Positions 19,474 through 29,192 of a stretch of 64,000 nt of DNA are shown piece after piece (position 1 is the stretch's first letter; every line of letters begins with the position of its first letter). Source of the DNA: Streptococcus pseudopneumoniae (GTDB lineage Bacteria > Bacillota > Bacilli > Lactobacillales > Streptococcaceae). Made by a program: the position numbers and the translations under genes. The notes under the pieces were generated by a model, which had not been told where the DNA came from, made no database searches, and saw nothing but the letters and a program-made list of their open reading frames with translations. Location of the stretch: positions 56,279 to 120,278 of the forward strand of contig NZ_JVFV01000008.1 of NCBI RefSeq assembly GCF_001073085.1, given 5' to 3'.

Positions 19474-20448
19474 ATGCGAAAGAAATTCTTTCTGACTAGT
19501 GCTGCTGTTCTTTTAGCAATTGCAACTTTGCAAAGCGCTCAAGCAGCCACTGATGTTCAAAAAGTAATTGATGAAACTTATGTTCAACCTGAGTACGTCT
19601 TGGGTTCTTCATTAACGGAAGATCAAAAAAATCAAACACTTAAAAAACTGGGCTACGATGCCTCTAAAGATACTAAAGACTTGAAGACTATGACACCAGA
19701 TGTCTACTCAAAGATTATGAATGTCGCAAATGACTCTAGTCTTCAACTTTATTCATCAGCAAAAATTCAAAAATTAGGAGAAAAATCTCCACTTGAAGTC
19801 AAGATTGAAACACCTGAAAATATCACAAAAGTCACTCAAGACATGTACCGTAATGCTGCTGTTACCTTGGGTGTAGAGCACGCGCGTATCACTGTTGCTG
19901 CACCAATTCCTGTAACAGGGGAAAGTGCTTTAGCAGGTATTTACTATTCCCTTGAGTCTAATGGTGTTCAGTTGCCTCAGGAAAATAAAGACTTAGCTCA
20001 GGAAGAGCTCAAGGCCTTGTCAGACATTAACGATGAAAACAAGGACAAATCAGGCTTTGATGCCAATAAACTGAACGTAGCCCTTGCTGATATTAAGGCT
20101 GCTATTGCTAAGGCTAAAGAGTCTAAGGGTGAACTTACAGAAGATGATGTTCGTAAAATTGTAGAAGATACATTGAAAAATTATAAGCTAGATCAGGTTA
20201 TAACAGGAAATCAGATCAATATCATCATCAACTTTGCCTTTAATCTTTCAAAGAGTGATATTCTGAATAACGAAGACTTCACAAAGACTCTAAAAGATTT
20301 GAAACAAAGCATTGTTGCGCAAGCAGGTGATAGTTTCAGCAATATTGACCTTAACTTTGATGCTAATAAAGCATTGGAGGATGGTGGCAATATTCTCAGT
20401 GCTATTTGGCAAGCAATTGTAAACTTTTTCAAGAGTTTTGGTGCTTAG
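19474..20448 (+). CDS. secreted DUF1002 protein
   Basis: A 324-residue protein with a clear signal peptide (KKFFLTSAAVLLAIATLQSAQA, cleavage after AQA). The mature domain matches the DUF1002 layout: repeated Asp/Lys-rich helices, then ITVAAPIPVTGESALAGIYYSLE and a C-terminal amphipathic WQAIVNFFKSF. The function is unknown. AAGGAGGA lies eight bases before the ATG. The gene has its own terminator downstream and stands alone. Confidence 0.8.
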   Translation: MRKKFFLTSAAVLLAIATLQSAQAATDVQKVIDETYVQPEYVLGSSLTEDQKNQTLKKLGYDASKDTKDLKTMTPDVYSKIMNVANDSSLQLYSSAKIQKLGEKSPLEVKIETPENITKVTQDMYRNAAVTLGVEHARITVAAPIPVTGESALAGIYYSLESNGVQLPQENKDLAQEELKALSDINDENKDKSGFDANKLNVALADIKAAIAKAKESKGELTEDDVRKIVEDTLKNYKLDQVITGNQINIIINFAFNLSKSDILNNEDFTKTLKDLKQSIVAQAGDSFSNIDLNFDANKALEDGGNILSAIWQAIVNFFKSFGA

Positions 20449-20466
20449 GTTAATTCATGGTATAAT
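20438..20466 (+). promoter_or_regulatory. probable rlmCD promoter
   Basis: TTGGTG (20438-20443), a 17-nt spacer, and a perfect TATAAT (20461-20466). The start site would fall inside the left arm of the adjacent terminator hairpin, so the new transcript would not form it. Confidence 0.55.
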
Positions 20467-20492
20467 AGATGGTAACAGAACAGTTGCCATCT
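20467..20492 (+). terminator. terminator of the DUF1002 gene
   Basis: AGATGGTAAC and GTTGCCATCT form a stem (one A-C mismatch) followed by seven T. It immediately follows the TATAAT of the next promoter. Confidence 0.75.
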
Positions 20493-20508
20493 TTTTTTCG
20501 GCACATAG

Positions 20509-21885
<1,377 letters not shown>

Positions 21886-22163
21886 CATATAGATGTTGAA
21901 ATTAAGCTGGATGAGCTTGATTTGACATCTGCTGAAAGTAAAGCGACTTATGCAAAAATCAAGGAATATATATATATATATATTAGAAAAATTTGGATTA
22001 AAAGTTCCAACACTTTATATTGCACAGATTAAAAAGAAGTGTGGTATTGAATTAAGGGAGAATTATAATAAATCAAAAATAAAGAGAAACAGGTTATTTC
22101 ACAATGCACAATGGAAAAAGAGGAAGCTATTATGGATGCTTTAAAGCATTTTAAAATGATTTA
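21886..22163 (+). pseudogene. remnant tail of a mobile-element RlmD-like methyltransferase
   Basis: In the rlmCD frame, directly after its TAG, the sequence reads HIDVEIKLDELDLTSAESKATY. It continues through EKFGLKVPTLYIAQIKKKCG and, after a -1 shift in an A-run near 22075, to EKEEAIMDALKHFKMI and a stop. This is the C-terminal tail that I know from RlmD paralogues often carried by conjugative elements. A run of nine AT units (21966-21983) inflates the middle. I infer a recombination between a resident rlmCD and an incoming paralogue. Confidence 0.7.
21966..21983. repeat. (AT)9 microsatellite
   Basis: Nine AT dinucleotides inside the methyltransferase-tail remnant encode extra Tyr-Ile pairs compared with the expected EYVLEKFGL. 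Such tracts slip during replication. Confidence 0.9.
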
Positions 22164-22182
22164 GTAGAAATGGAGGGTATTT

Positions 22183-22464
22183 ATGAGATGGATATTAAAA
22201 ATAATCTTGTTTCCAATTAGCTTGGTGTTAAGTATCCTCACTGCATTTCTGACATTTTTACTTGCCGTAGGAACAACAATATTGTATTTGCTGATGCTTA
22301 TGTGTGTCGTTGTTGGAGTCGTATCATTGTTTCAAAAGGATTTTTCAATAGGTATAGAAGCATTGATAGTAGGATTCTTGTTAAGCCCATACGGAATACC
22401 GATGGTTGGAGCAGCAGTTATAGCTTTTTTACAAGGTATCAATGAGAGAATAAGGTTAGTTTAA
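22183..22464 (+). CDS. small membrane protein, CD1845-like
   Basis: A 93-residue protein with two to three hydrophobic segments (IILFPISLVLSILTAFLTFL, TTILYLLMLMCVVVGVVSLF, GIPMVGAAVIAFLQG). Its start, MRWILKIILFPISLVL, resembles the CD1845 family found on conjugative transposons. GGAGGG precedes the ATG. It follows the methyltransferase remnant, so it is probably a leftover of the element that integrated behind rlmCD. The function is unknown. Confidence 0.6.
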   Translation: MRWILKIILFPISLVLSILTAFLTFLLAVGTTILYLLMLMCVVVGVVSLFQKDFSIGIEALIVGFLLSPYGIPMVGAAVIAFLQGINERIRLV

Positions 22465-22510
22465 ATCAAAAAATGACTAATTAGAATTTGTTTGGAAAGG
22501 ATAAAGTTAT

Positions 22511-23848
22511 ATGATGAATGAGAAAGATGTAATAAAAAGTATTGCAACAAATTTATCTGAAAAAAGAAGTGCGGCTGCATTGAATAATTACGAAGTGTTA
22601 TATAATAATATAAACTATGCAAATAAATTACTTGATAATTTTATAAATAATATTATACATCTTGAAAAAGACATAGAAAATAAGATAAAGATTTCAGATA
22701 ATGTAAATGATGAATTTAAAACTAATGCAAGTTCAAAATTTTATTTTCGAGATATAATACCTAGAATTCTACTAAATGATATTGAAGTATTAAAGAAATT
22801 CTCTTTAATATCTAAAGGAGACGATATAACTGGAATTGATGTTAAGAATGTTCATTTTTTGAAAAAGGAGTTTATTGATTATAGCGAATTTGTCACGATT
22901 ACTAGACAAACACTTGATAGTTTGGTATCTGATGCTTACCAAATGATTCTATTAGATGAAAAAGAAATGAATTTTCATGTACTAACATCATTAAAAAGCT
23001 TTGAATTGTATGCAACTAAATCTATTCGTCAGTCGTTATTCAATGAAGAAATAACACATGCATTAGATGAGTTTGATAATCTGAACTATAATCAGAGAGT
23101 AAGGGGAGTTGAATCAAATATTACCAAATGCTCTAAAAAGACGTTCGGAGAAAAACTAGATTTTATTTTTGGAGAAATTGGATTAATATCAGACACGAAT
23201 TTTATTGACGAATTAAAGAATCTATTTAAGTTTTCATCAGAATTTACGCATATTGGTTATATTTCGACATTTTTTTCAAGTGCAGAGCAAACAGATATAG
23301 TTTTTGGAAGTAATCTAGGACCATACTTATTAAGCACAGAAAATTTTAATGAATTAAAATATGAAATTATTGAAACGATGATTAAATTTCTTGTAACAGT
23401 ATATATGGCATCTATTTCGAAAACGTTAGAAACAATATTTTGTACAAAATATAGTGAAAAAATCATTGAAGAAATAGAAGAATATATTAAAAATTTGATG
23501 GGGTATGTTAATACAAGGAATAATGAGTATTATTTTTTTATAAGGGAAGGATTAATACAATCTGATCAAACCATAGAATTGCCTTGCATGTGCGGTAGAA
23601 TAAACAATTGGAAATCGCCACATGACTTATCTGATATATACTGTAAATCTTGTGGAAGCAAATTTAATCTTATAGAGGTAGAGGGAAATCCTGGATATAT
23701 AATGACTAGCTCAGGGCCGGCGAAAGTTATAGGATCAGATGTTCCAGATTTAGCTGAAATGTCATTCGAAGAGAGAAAAGAACTTTTTGAAGAATGGGAA
23801 AAAATTTTGTCTGACACTAGTGCAGATAATAAATTAAAAGGAAATTAA
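22511..23848 (+). CDS. uncharacterised protein with C-terminal zinc ribbon
   Basis: A 445-residue protein I do not recognise. About 350 residues are helical, Asn/Lys/Glu-rich and very AT-rich in codon use. Next come a probable zinc ribbon (CMCG ... YCKSCG, residues ~361-384) and an acidic tail. There is no signal peptide or membrane segment. It lies alone between a conjugative-element relic and a broken gene, and its base composition differs from the housekeeping genes, so it was probably acquired. A DNA- or RNA-related or defence role is possible but not shown. Confidence 0.6.
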   Translation: MMNEKDVIKSIATNLSEKRSAAALNNYEVLYNNINYANKLLDNFINNIIHLEKDIENKIKISDNVNDEFKTNASSKFYFRDIIPRILLNDIEVLKKFSLISKGDDITGIDVKNVHFLKKEFIDYSEFVTITRQTLDSLVSDAYQMILLDEKEMNFHVLTSLKSFELYATKSIRQSLFNEEITHALDEFDNLNYNQRVRGVESNITKCSKKTFGEKLDFIFGEIGLISDTNFIDELKNLFKFSSEFTHIGYISTFFSSAEQTDIVFGSNLGPYLLSTENFNELKYEIIETMIKFLVTVYMASISKTLETIFCTKYSEKIIEEIEEYIKNLMGYVNTRNNEYYFFIREGLIQSDQTIELPCMCGRINNWKSPHDLSDIYCKSCGSKFNLIEVEGNPGYIMTSSGPAKVIGSDVPDLAEMSFEERKELFEEWEKILSDTSADNKLKGN

Positions 23849-23891
23849 AAGAAATTTCAGAACTACAAATCATTTATAAGCTATAAGTTTT

Positions 23892-24161
23892 CCTTACTCT
23901 TATGAGTCAGAGCCTGAATCTCACAAAAAACCTTATACGGACGATGAATGGAATTATTTTGAATATCTGAACTAGAACAATCAGAATTATGATTATGATA
24001 TTGAATGGTTTTATGTTGGAAAAAATTTAGTAGGTCATATATACTACAATGAGTTGGATCATTATTTAACTTATTTGCTAGGTGCGATACGAAGAGGTAT
24101 TTCTTACGTTAGTATAAAGAAAGGAAAAAATATAGAAGAAGATCTTGATAAGATTGATTAA
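23892..24161 (+). pseudogene. broken orphan gene fragment
   Basis: One open frame runs from about 23892 to TAA at 24159-24161, interrupted only by TAG at 23973. It reads PYSYESEPESHKKPYTDDEW before the stop and YDIEWFYVGKNLVGHIYYNE after it. No start codon is visible upstream. The family is unknown. The rest of the 490-bp space (24162-24337) holds nothing I can identify. Confidence 0.45.
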
Positions 24162-24337
24162 AGTTTATCTGTAAGCCTATATATCTTTATTTATAAAAAA
24201 GTAAACACATAAGTTAAATTTTTAATCTTATGGAAAATCTGGTTTAAAATCTTGATTATTTCTTCCTTACAAAGGTAGTAAAATTTCAATCTTTTAAGAT
24301 GTAATCCAAAATCGTTTTTGAGGAAGTAGGTGTTTTT

Positions 24338-24955
24338 TTGATAAAAAGTAGACCTGAGTTTGATAAAATCGTATCCTTTGATGAGTTTAGTAAATACTAT
24401 TGGTATCGGGATGAACTTTCACAGATATGCAAGTCATTAGGGCTTGAATATAGAGGGACAAAACAGGAACTTAATGATATTATTGAGCAGTACTTTAAGG
24501 GGATTTTGATTAAAAAATCATCAGTAAAAAACAAAAAGAAAAGAGTAGAAGTCCTTACCTTAAATACGCCCTTGCTTGAATGTGGATTCTCCTTTAATGC
24601 ACACTTTAGAGAATATTTCTCAAATTTAACAGATGTTTCGCCCTTTAAGTTTACTGCCGATATGGCGACTGCTTGGAGAAAAGTAAAAAGAGAAAATGAT
24701 TTGAGTTTTACAATCCAAGATATGCTAAAAGTCTATTATGGAGATTCAGATTATGCCAAGTATAACCATTCGGTTTGTCAATGGAATCAATTTTTAAAGG
24801 ATTTCTGTGCAGACGAAAATAGTGGCAACTACTCGAATAAACTAAAAGTAGCTTCCATTCTTTGGAAAGAAGTTAGAAATTCAAAAAATGAAAAAATTTA
24901 CTCAAAGAATCTTTTAACCGAATATGCTGATAAAATAAAAGAGTATGGCAAGTAG
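24338..24955 (+). CDS. SAP-domain / DUF6434-like protein
   Basis: A 205-residue cytoplasmic protein starting at TTG after GAGGAAG. The N-terminal RPEFDKIVSFDEFSKYYWY resembles DUF6434. A SAP-like helix-extended-helix (ELSQICKSLGLEYRGTKQEL) follows. SAP motifs often bind DNA. The remainder (TADMATAWRKVKRENDLSFT, then HSVCQWNQFLKDF) is helical. It stands alone upstream of the truncated ADP-ribosylglycohydrolase. The role is unknown. Confidence 0.6.
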   Translation: MIKSRPEFDKIVSFDEFSKYYWYRDELSQICKSLGLEYRGTKQELNDIIEQYFKGILIKKSSVKNKKKRVEVLTLNTPLLECGFSFNAHFREYFSNLTDVSPFKFTADMATAWRKVKRENDLSFTIQDMLKVYYGDSDYAKYNHSVCQWNQFLKDFCADENSGNYSNKLKVASILWKEVRNSKNEKIYSKNLLTEYADKIKEYGK

Positions 24956-24995
24956 AAATGTCAGTCTAAACCAATAGTTCGTAAGGAGGAATACC

Positions 24996-25400
24996 ATGCT
25001 AGGAGCAAATATTGGTGACATTGTAGGTTCAGTTTACGAATGGAACAATATTAAAACGAAGGATTTTCCCATATTTCGTGAGGATTATTTTTTCACAGAT
25101 GATACTGTTATGACCTGCGCCGTCGCAGAAGCAATCATGAATGGTGGTCAGAAAGATGACTTTATTGACGCCATGAAGAAATATGGAAAAATGTATCCCG
25201 ATGCGGGCTACGGTGCTCGGTTTAGTAGTTGGATCAATAGTGACAATCGTGATCCTTACAATCGCTTTGGAAAAGGATTTGCTATGCGTGTTTCTCCCTG
25301 TGCTGCTGAAGAACTCGTTAATGTTCCCATAATTCCACTAAATGATCATTCATGTCTTGTATTAAATAAACTTGGAAACATTATTGAGAAAATTGACTAG
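24996..25400 (+). CDS. truncated ADP-ribosylglycohydrolase, first copy
   Basis: The first ~105 residues match the full-length enzyme at 38166, including GDIVGSVYEW, FFTDDTVM and AGYGARFS. After RVSPCA the frame changes to an unrelated 30-residue tail (AEELVNVPIIPLNDHSCLVL) and stops. The DSDT metal motif of the C-terminal half is lost, so catalysis is unlikely. The start has a strong AAGGAGG site. It is either a pseudogene or a chimera made by recombination within the shared 5' end. Confidence 0.75.
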   Translation: MLGANIGDIVGSVYEWNNIKTKDFPIFREDYFFTDDTVMTCAVAEAIMNGGQKDDFIDAMKKYGKMYPDAGYGARFSSWINSDNRDPYNRFGKGFAMRVSPCAAEELVNVPIIPLNDHSCLVLNKLGNIIEKID

Positions 25401-25473
25401 TTTTCATTATCTAAATCTTGATTTAGGTAACTAAAGTGTAAACGAACATTTATATGAAAGGTTTAAAATAAAC

Positions 25474-25965
25474 ATGAGTCTCTTATTTGAAGAATTTAAA
25501 ACCATTTGTTTCCATTTAAACCAAGTCGGAATTACACCGACACTGATGGGTTCTTTGGGATTAGAGTTTAGAACGAAAGAAAATTGGGGGCCGTCTGACA
25601 TTGACATTCATGTGCCTGGTGACCCTAGAGGTTGGGAAGCACCTGATCATCTCAGAATTTATGACTGGGACAAGATAATGAAAGTAATGAAAGACTTAGG
25701 CTACGTCTTAATAGATATTCATGAGCATGAATTCAAAAAGGATCGAGTGAGTGTTGAATTTGGAAGTATCGATTCCTTATCTGATTTTGCAGGAGTTTCG
25801 GAATCGGATATAGAGCTTATTCAAATCGAAGGCATCACTTTTCGTCTTCCAAGTCTGGAGCAGTATTTAAGTATTTACAAAGCTTCTTCTCAAGACTCCT
25901 ATCGAAATGATCACAATAACAATAAGGATTTTAAAAAGATCGAGTGGCTGGAAAGAAATTTGTAA
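25474..25965 (+). CDS. nucleotidyltransferase-fold protein
   Basis: A 163-residue protein with an MNT-like motif: MGSLGLEFRT followed by GPSDIDIHV, giving a GS-x14-DxD pattern (G26, S27, D42, D44). Later come HEHEFKKDRVSVEFG and FRLPSLEQYLSIYKAS. This fits minimal nucleotidyltransferases or aminoglycoside-type nucleotidyltransferase relatives. The substrate is unknown. There is no obvious HEPN partner next to it. The ribosome site is weak. Confidence 0.65.
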   Translation: MSLLFEEFKTICFHLNQVGITPTLMGSLGLEFRTKENWGPSDIDIHVPGDPRGWEAPDHLRIYDWDKIMKVMKDLGYVLIDIHEHEFKKDRVSVEFGSIDSLSDFAGVSESDIELIQIEGITFRLPSLEQYLSIYKASSQDSYRNDHNNNKDFKKIEWLERNL

Positions 25966-26010
25966 ATTATCATATGAAAAGTAGTAAGTTGTAAGACTGC
26001 CTGCTATGTT

Positions 26011-26140
26011 ATTTTTATCATCATTTTTATTGGTCATTTAATTTATACCATATTGGCTAGTAATAGAATTAGTAATGAAAAGTCTTTTAAATTTTAGATC
26101 AGCTTATCCATTATTGAAAGTAACGATTTTATAATTAAAT
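26011..26140 (+). pseudogene. 3' remnant of a second CPBP protease gene
   Basis: The sequence matches the 3' end of the CPBP gene and its flank at 34893-35015. It reads HLIYTILASNRISNEK, then a stop, then TATTGAAAGTAA(C/T)GATT in both copies. Only the tail survives, so this stretch once carried a duplicate of the 34-kb module. Confidence 0.7.
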
Positions 26141-26288
26141 GATTAATGTTAGAGAATTATCAATTGTAATTTTAAGTGGAGTTATGGATGTCGTTTCTTT
26201 TGGAAGGGGTGATAATCTTTCCGTTCCACAGTATCATTTTAAAATGATTTTCATTGCCTTTTGTTTATTAGTATGAAAGCAGAATATT

Positions 26289-26400
26289 ACCACATGTTGA
26301 GTGTGTGTGCTTGTTGGTAAAACCGAGTTAATCCTCAAAAGGTTCACCCAAACCTTTTGAGTCCCACAGATACAGCATGTGGAGTGTGTAGTGTTGCTAC
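26289..26400. repeat. hairpin/direct-repeat element, copy A
   Basis: A central hairpin, CTCAAAAGGTT (26334-26344) with AACCTTTTGAG (26351-26361), is flanked by two related direct repeats. These are ACCACATGTTGAG near 26289 and CAGCATGTGGAG near 26373. The layout recurs at 33791-33903. The remaining 737-bp gene-free space (25966-26702) holds the CPBP remnant, a terminator and the next promoter. Confidence 0.65.
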
Positions 26401-26575
26401 AACGAAGCAACGGGTAAAAATCCTTTATTTTAAGCACTTTTTCAAGCATTTTGTCTTTATTGAAAATAGTGATTTTGACATAAAAAAGGTTCAAAAAAAG
26501 TACATTGATGTGAACGTCTGTTTGGATGTCGACTGCGTAGACAAAAAATAGATACGTCATAAAATATAATAGTTC

Positions 26576-26611
26576 AGCGAGAACATTTTAATAAGTGTTC
26601 TCGCTTTTTTT
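26576..26611 (+). terminator. terminator before the AbiE-like pair
   Basis: AGCGAGAACA and TGTTCTCGCT form a stem followed by a run of T. No intact gene lies directly upstream, so it probably served a lost gene. Confidence 0.75.
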
Positions 26612-26645
26612 ATCTTTTGTAAGTCGATTTTTATTATCAAAAAAC

Positions 26646-26674
26646 TTGCATTTTATCATTTAAAATGATAAAAT
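26646..26674 (+). promoter_or_regulatory. promoter with embedded operator of the AbiE-like operon
   Basis: TTGCAT (26646-26651), 17 nt, TAAAAT (26669-26674). The spacer is a palindrome, ATTTTATCATTT / AAATGATAAAAT (26650-26661 and 26663-26674). A further half-site, AAAATGATAAAA, lies at 26680-26691. This fits autorepression by the wHTH antitoxin, as known for AbiEi. Confidence 0.75.
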
Positions 26675-26702
26675 ACGTACAAAATGATAAAAAGGAAAAA
26701 CA

Positions 26703-27701
26703 ATGAATGTTCAAAAGATAATTTCTATTTTTCAATCGTTTTATATTAATGTAAGTGTTGAAAAAATAGCTTTAACTTTACCAATTAGTTTTGAAAAAAG
26801 ATTTCAATATGCTCAAATGAAGTTTCATAAGGAGTCATTTTTATTGATTAAAGAAAAGAGAAGAGGAAGTTTAGACTCATTTGTTACTCAAGCTCGTAAT
26901 ATGGGTGAAAAGGCTAGCATGGACGTTATTTTGGTATTTTCAAAGCTATCTGACATTGAAAAAAAACAACTCCTTCAAGCTAGAGTTCCTTTTGTAGACT
27001 TCAAGGGAAATCTCTTTTTTCCTCCATTGGGATTAGTATTGAATGTTAATGATGATGTTGTAGCATCTAAAGAATTAACACCTAGTGAACAATTAACTTG
27101 GATTGCCTTTTTATTGACAAAAGGTCAAAAAGAAGTAGATGTTGATATGCTTTCACAGGTAACTGGGCTTCCAAACTCAACGATTTATAGATGTTTGAGG
27201 ACTTTTAAAACTTTAGATTGGTTAAATAAGCCAAATAAACTTTACACTTATACAGCATCAAAGAAAGAATTATTCTTAAAATCAGAGTCCTATTTATTTA
27301 ATCCCATCAAAAAACGGCTCTTATTGCCCAATGTAGATCTAGAGAATATAAAATCTGCTTCTAGGCTTCTATACGGTGGTACTTATGCTTTATCTTATTT
27401 GACTTTTTTAGCTGAATCGTATGAAAATAGTAGCTATGTCATATCACAGAGACAATTCAATAAATTATCCTTGCCATTATCTCAGCATGTTTTAGAAGGC
27501 AAGGTATTAGAAATATGGCGATATCGCCCTTTTGTATCTGAATTTTGGAACGATTTTAAAGAAAATCAAGATAGACAGTTTGTAGATCCTATTTCTCTTT
27601 ATTTGACCTTAAAAGATGATGATGATCCACGTGTGGAGGAAGAGATTGAAGCACTAAAAAATAATATATTACAGTATCTAGGAGAAGATGATGTCAGCTA
27701 A
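26703..27701 (+). CDS. AbiEi-like antitoxin / wHTH regulator
   Basis: A 332-residue cytoplasmic protein. A restriction-fold-like N-terminal third (FLLIKEKRRGSLDSFVTQAR, then VPFVDFKGNLFFPPLGLVL) is followed by a winged-helix segment (MLSQVTGLPNSTIYRCLRTF, ~157-176) and an AbiEi-C-like region (RLLYGGTYALSYLTFLAES). Its 3' end overlaps the nucleotidyltransferase gene by 14 bp. This is the type IV AbiE toxin-antitoxin layout in which AbiEi represses the promoter and counters AbiEii. The assignment is by architecture, since sequence similarity to classical AbiEi is modest. Confidence 0.7.
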   Translation: MNVQKIISIFQSFYINVSVEKIALTLPISFEKRFQYAQMKFHKESFLLIKEKRRGSLDSFVTQARNMGEKASMDVILVFSKLSDIEKKQLLQARVPFVDFKGNLFFPPLGLVLNVNDDVVASKELTPSEQLTWIAFLLTKGQKEVDVDMLSQVTGLPNSTIYRCLRTFKTLDWLNKPNKLYTYTASKKELFLKSESYLFNPIKKRLLLPNVDLENIKSASRLLYGGTYALSYLTFLAESYENSSYVISQRQFNKLSLPLSQHVLEGKVLEIWRYRPFVSEFWNDFKENQDRQFVDPISLYLTLKDDDDPRVEEEIEALKNNILQYLGEDDVS

Positions 27702-28446
27702 TACGAAAGCTATTTTTCAAGAAATGTTTGCGAATTTTCAAGACTATTATGTTTTGATTGGAGGGACTGCAACATCTATTATACTGGATTCGCAAGGATT
27801 TAAAAGTCGGACAACAAAAGATTATGATATGGTAATCATTGATGAATTAAAAAATAAGGAATTTTATGATACCTTGAATCACTTTTTAGAATTGGGAGAA
27901 TATCAAGGAAGTCAGAAGGATGAAAAAGCACAGCTATTTCGATTTACAACAAATAAACCTGAGTTTCCTTCTATGATTGAACTATTTAGTATTTTACCAG
28001 AATACCCATTAAAGAAGGAGGGGAGAGAAACACCCTTACATTTTGATGAAGATGCTAGTTTGTCGGCCTTATTATTGGATAAGGATTATTATAATATATT
28101 AGTGCATGAAAAAGAATCCATTCAGGGATACTCGGTATTGAGTAATCGTGGTTTAATTATTTTCAAGGCTAAAGCTTGGTTGGATATGAGAGAACGCTCT
28201 GCCACAGGTACTCAAGGTTTAAGTAAAGCCATTAAAAAACATTTGAACGACATTACGCGCTTAACAGCTTTATTAGTAGGGAGTGAAAAGCTATCAAATA
28301 TAACCTCTAGTGACACGGTGAAAGCAGATATGCACCGTTTTGTGATAGAACTTGAGTCTGTGATATCAACTATTCCTCAAAATGATGATATTTTGTTGAA
28401 TCGAAATGAAGTTTTTGAAATTTTGAAAGATTTTTTAGATAGTTAA
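27688..28446 (+). CDS. AbiEii-like nucleotidyltransferase toxin
   Basis: A 252-residue nucleotidyltransferase-like protein with VLIGGTATSIIL followed by RTTKDYDMVI, the GG-xn-DxD active-site pattern of AbiEii/MenT toxins. Later come IIFKAKAWLDMRERSATGTQ and KKHLNDITRLTALLVG. These enzymes modify tRNA or other targets and cause growth arrest on phage infection. The start codon lies inside the antitoxin gene, so translation is coupled. A good terminator follows at 28499. Confidence 0.72.
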   Translation: MMSANTKAIFQEMFANFQDYYVLIGGTATSIILDSQGFKSRTTKDYDMVIIDELKNKEFYDTLNHFLELGEYQGSQKDEKAQLFRFTTNKPEFPSMIELFSILPEYPLKKEGRETPLHFDEDASLSALLLDKDYYNILVHEKESIQGYSVLSNRGLIIFKAKAWLDMRERSATGTQGLSKAIKKHLNDITRLTALLVGSEKLSNITSSDTVKADMHRFVIELESVISTIPQNDDILLNRNEVFEILKDFLDS

Positions 28447-28498
28447 AATAATTGTAGTAACATAGGTATATTGGAATGTGACATACTTGTTTATGTCT

Positions 28499-28531
28499 GG
28501 GAGGACTGATGCGTCAGTTCTCCCGTTTTTT
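28499..28531 (+). terminator. terminator of the AbiE-like operon
   Basis: GGGAGGACTGA and TCAGTTCTCCC form a stem with a short loop, followed by G and six T. Confidence 0.85.
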
Positions 28532-28548
28532 ATATTCAAGTCTCTTGA

Positions 28549-29052
28549 TTTTGTTCAGTGGCGATTGGAACACTGATGATCGCAGTTGTTGGTCTAGGTT
28601 GACAACTTGTTCATGCAGATGAGGTTGTGAGAACTGAAAATCCTGCCACCAATCTTATCCAAGCAAAGCCAGCTGATAGTGCTGAACACATAAACTAAGC
28701 CAAATTAAGTGGTCAGGCAAGTGGAGAATTAACCTTTGCCGTTTAGAACGAGGAATTAGATAAAGTAGCCCAAGTAGCTAAGCATGAAGCTGTTCAAGTT
28801 ATCACAGATAAGGAAGTCAATCTAGCTACAATAAAAACAGCTGTGGAAACAAGCATCGCTCTTTCAAAAGTACAGACTGACTCTGATAAGCAGGTCTCGG
28901 AAGTTAAGAAAGTGACAGCTGGTTATGCATTGGGAAATTATGGCCTATCTCCTTTAAACTCAATCAAATTTAACAAGGCTAGATGGAAAGAAATGGTAAA
29001 ACCTTATTTTGAAAAAACGATGTTTTTACTATGCCTGAAAATGAAAATATGA
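28549..29052 (+). pseudogene. decayed YSIRK-type surface adhesin
   Basis: A single frame reads FCSVAIGTLMIAVVGLG, stop, QLVHADEVVRTENPATN, continuing to HIN, stop, then LTFAV, stop, then NEELDKVAQVAKHEAVQVIT. The first part is the end of a YSIRK/GS signal peptide and the HADE start of a mature streptococcal wall protein. The coiled Lys/Glu stretch resembles antigen I/II-type N-termini. Stops at 28600, 28696 and 28744 each fit one C-to-T change (CGA, CAA, CAG). The body and LPXTG anchor are gone. Confidence 0.7.
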
Positions 29053-29085
29053 GTTTCTAAAGGGAACAGAAGTAAATCTGTGTGT

Positions 29086-29115
29086 AACTGCAACGAGTAA
29101 GTTGCAGTTTTTTGT
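29086..29115 (+). terminator. terminator after adhesin remnant
   Basis: AACTGCAAC and GTTGCAGTT form a perfect stem followed by TTTTTG. It may be the original adhesin terminator. Confidence 0.7.
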
Positions 29116-29124
29116 TTTGAATAA

Positions 29125-29133
29125 TGATATAAT
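29125..29133 (+). promoter_or_regulatory. extended -10 promoter
   Basis: TGATATAAT is a perfect extended -10, about 60 bp before the next gene. No good -35 is present at the right distance. Confidence 0.55.
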
Positions 29134-29192
29134 AGGTTAAGAAAATAATGAAAACGCTATATATTTGAAAGTTGATTAGGAAAGCAGGAATT

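Noticed and set aside
26303..26361. tRNA-like look of the repeat (GGTAAAA D-arm-like and GGTTCACCC T-arm-like parts)
   Set aside because: No acceptor stem or anticodon arm can be formed; the strong hairpin dominates.
26234..26560. Overlapping frames on both strands across repeat copy A
   Set aside because: Their codons run through the hairpin and direct repeats; no start signals.
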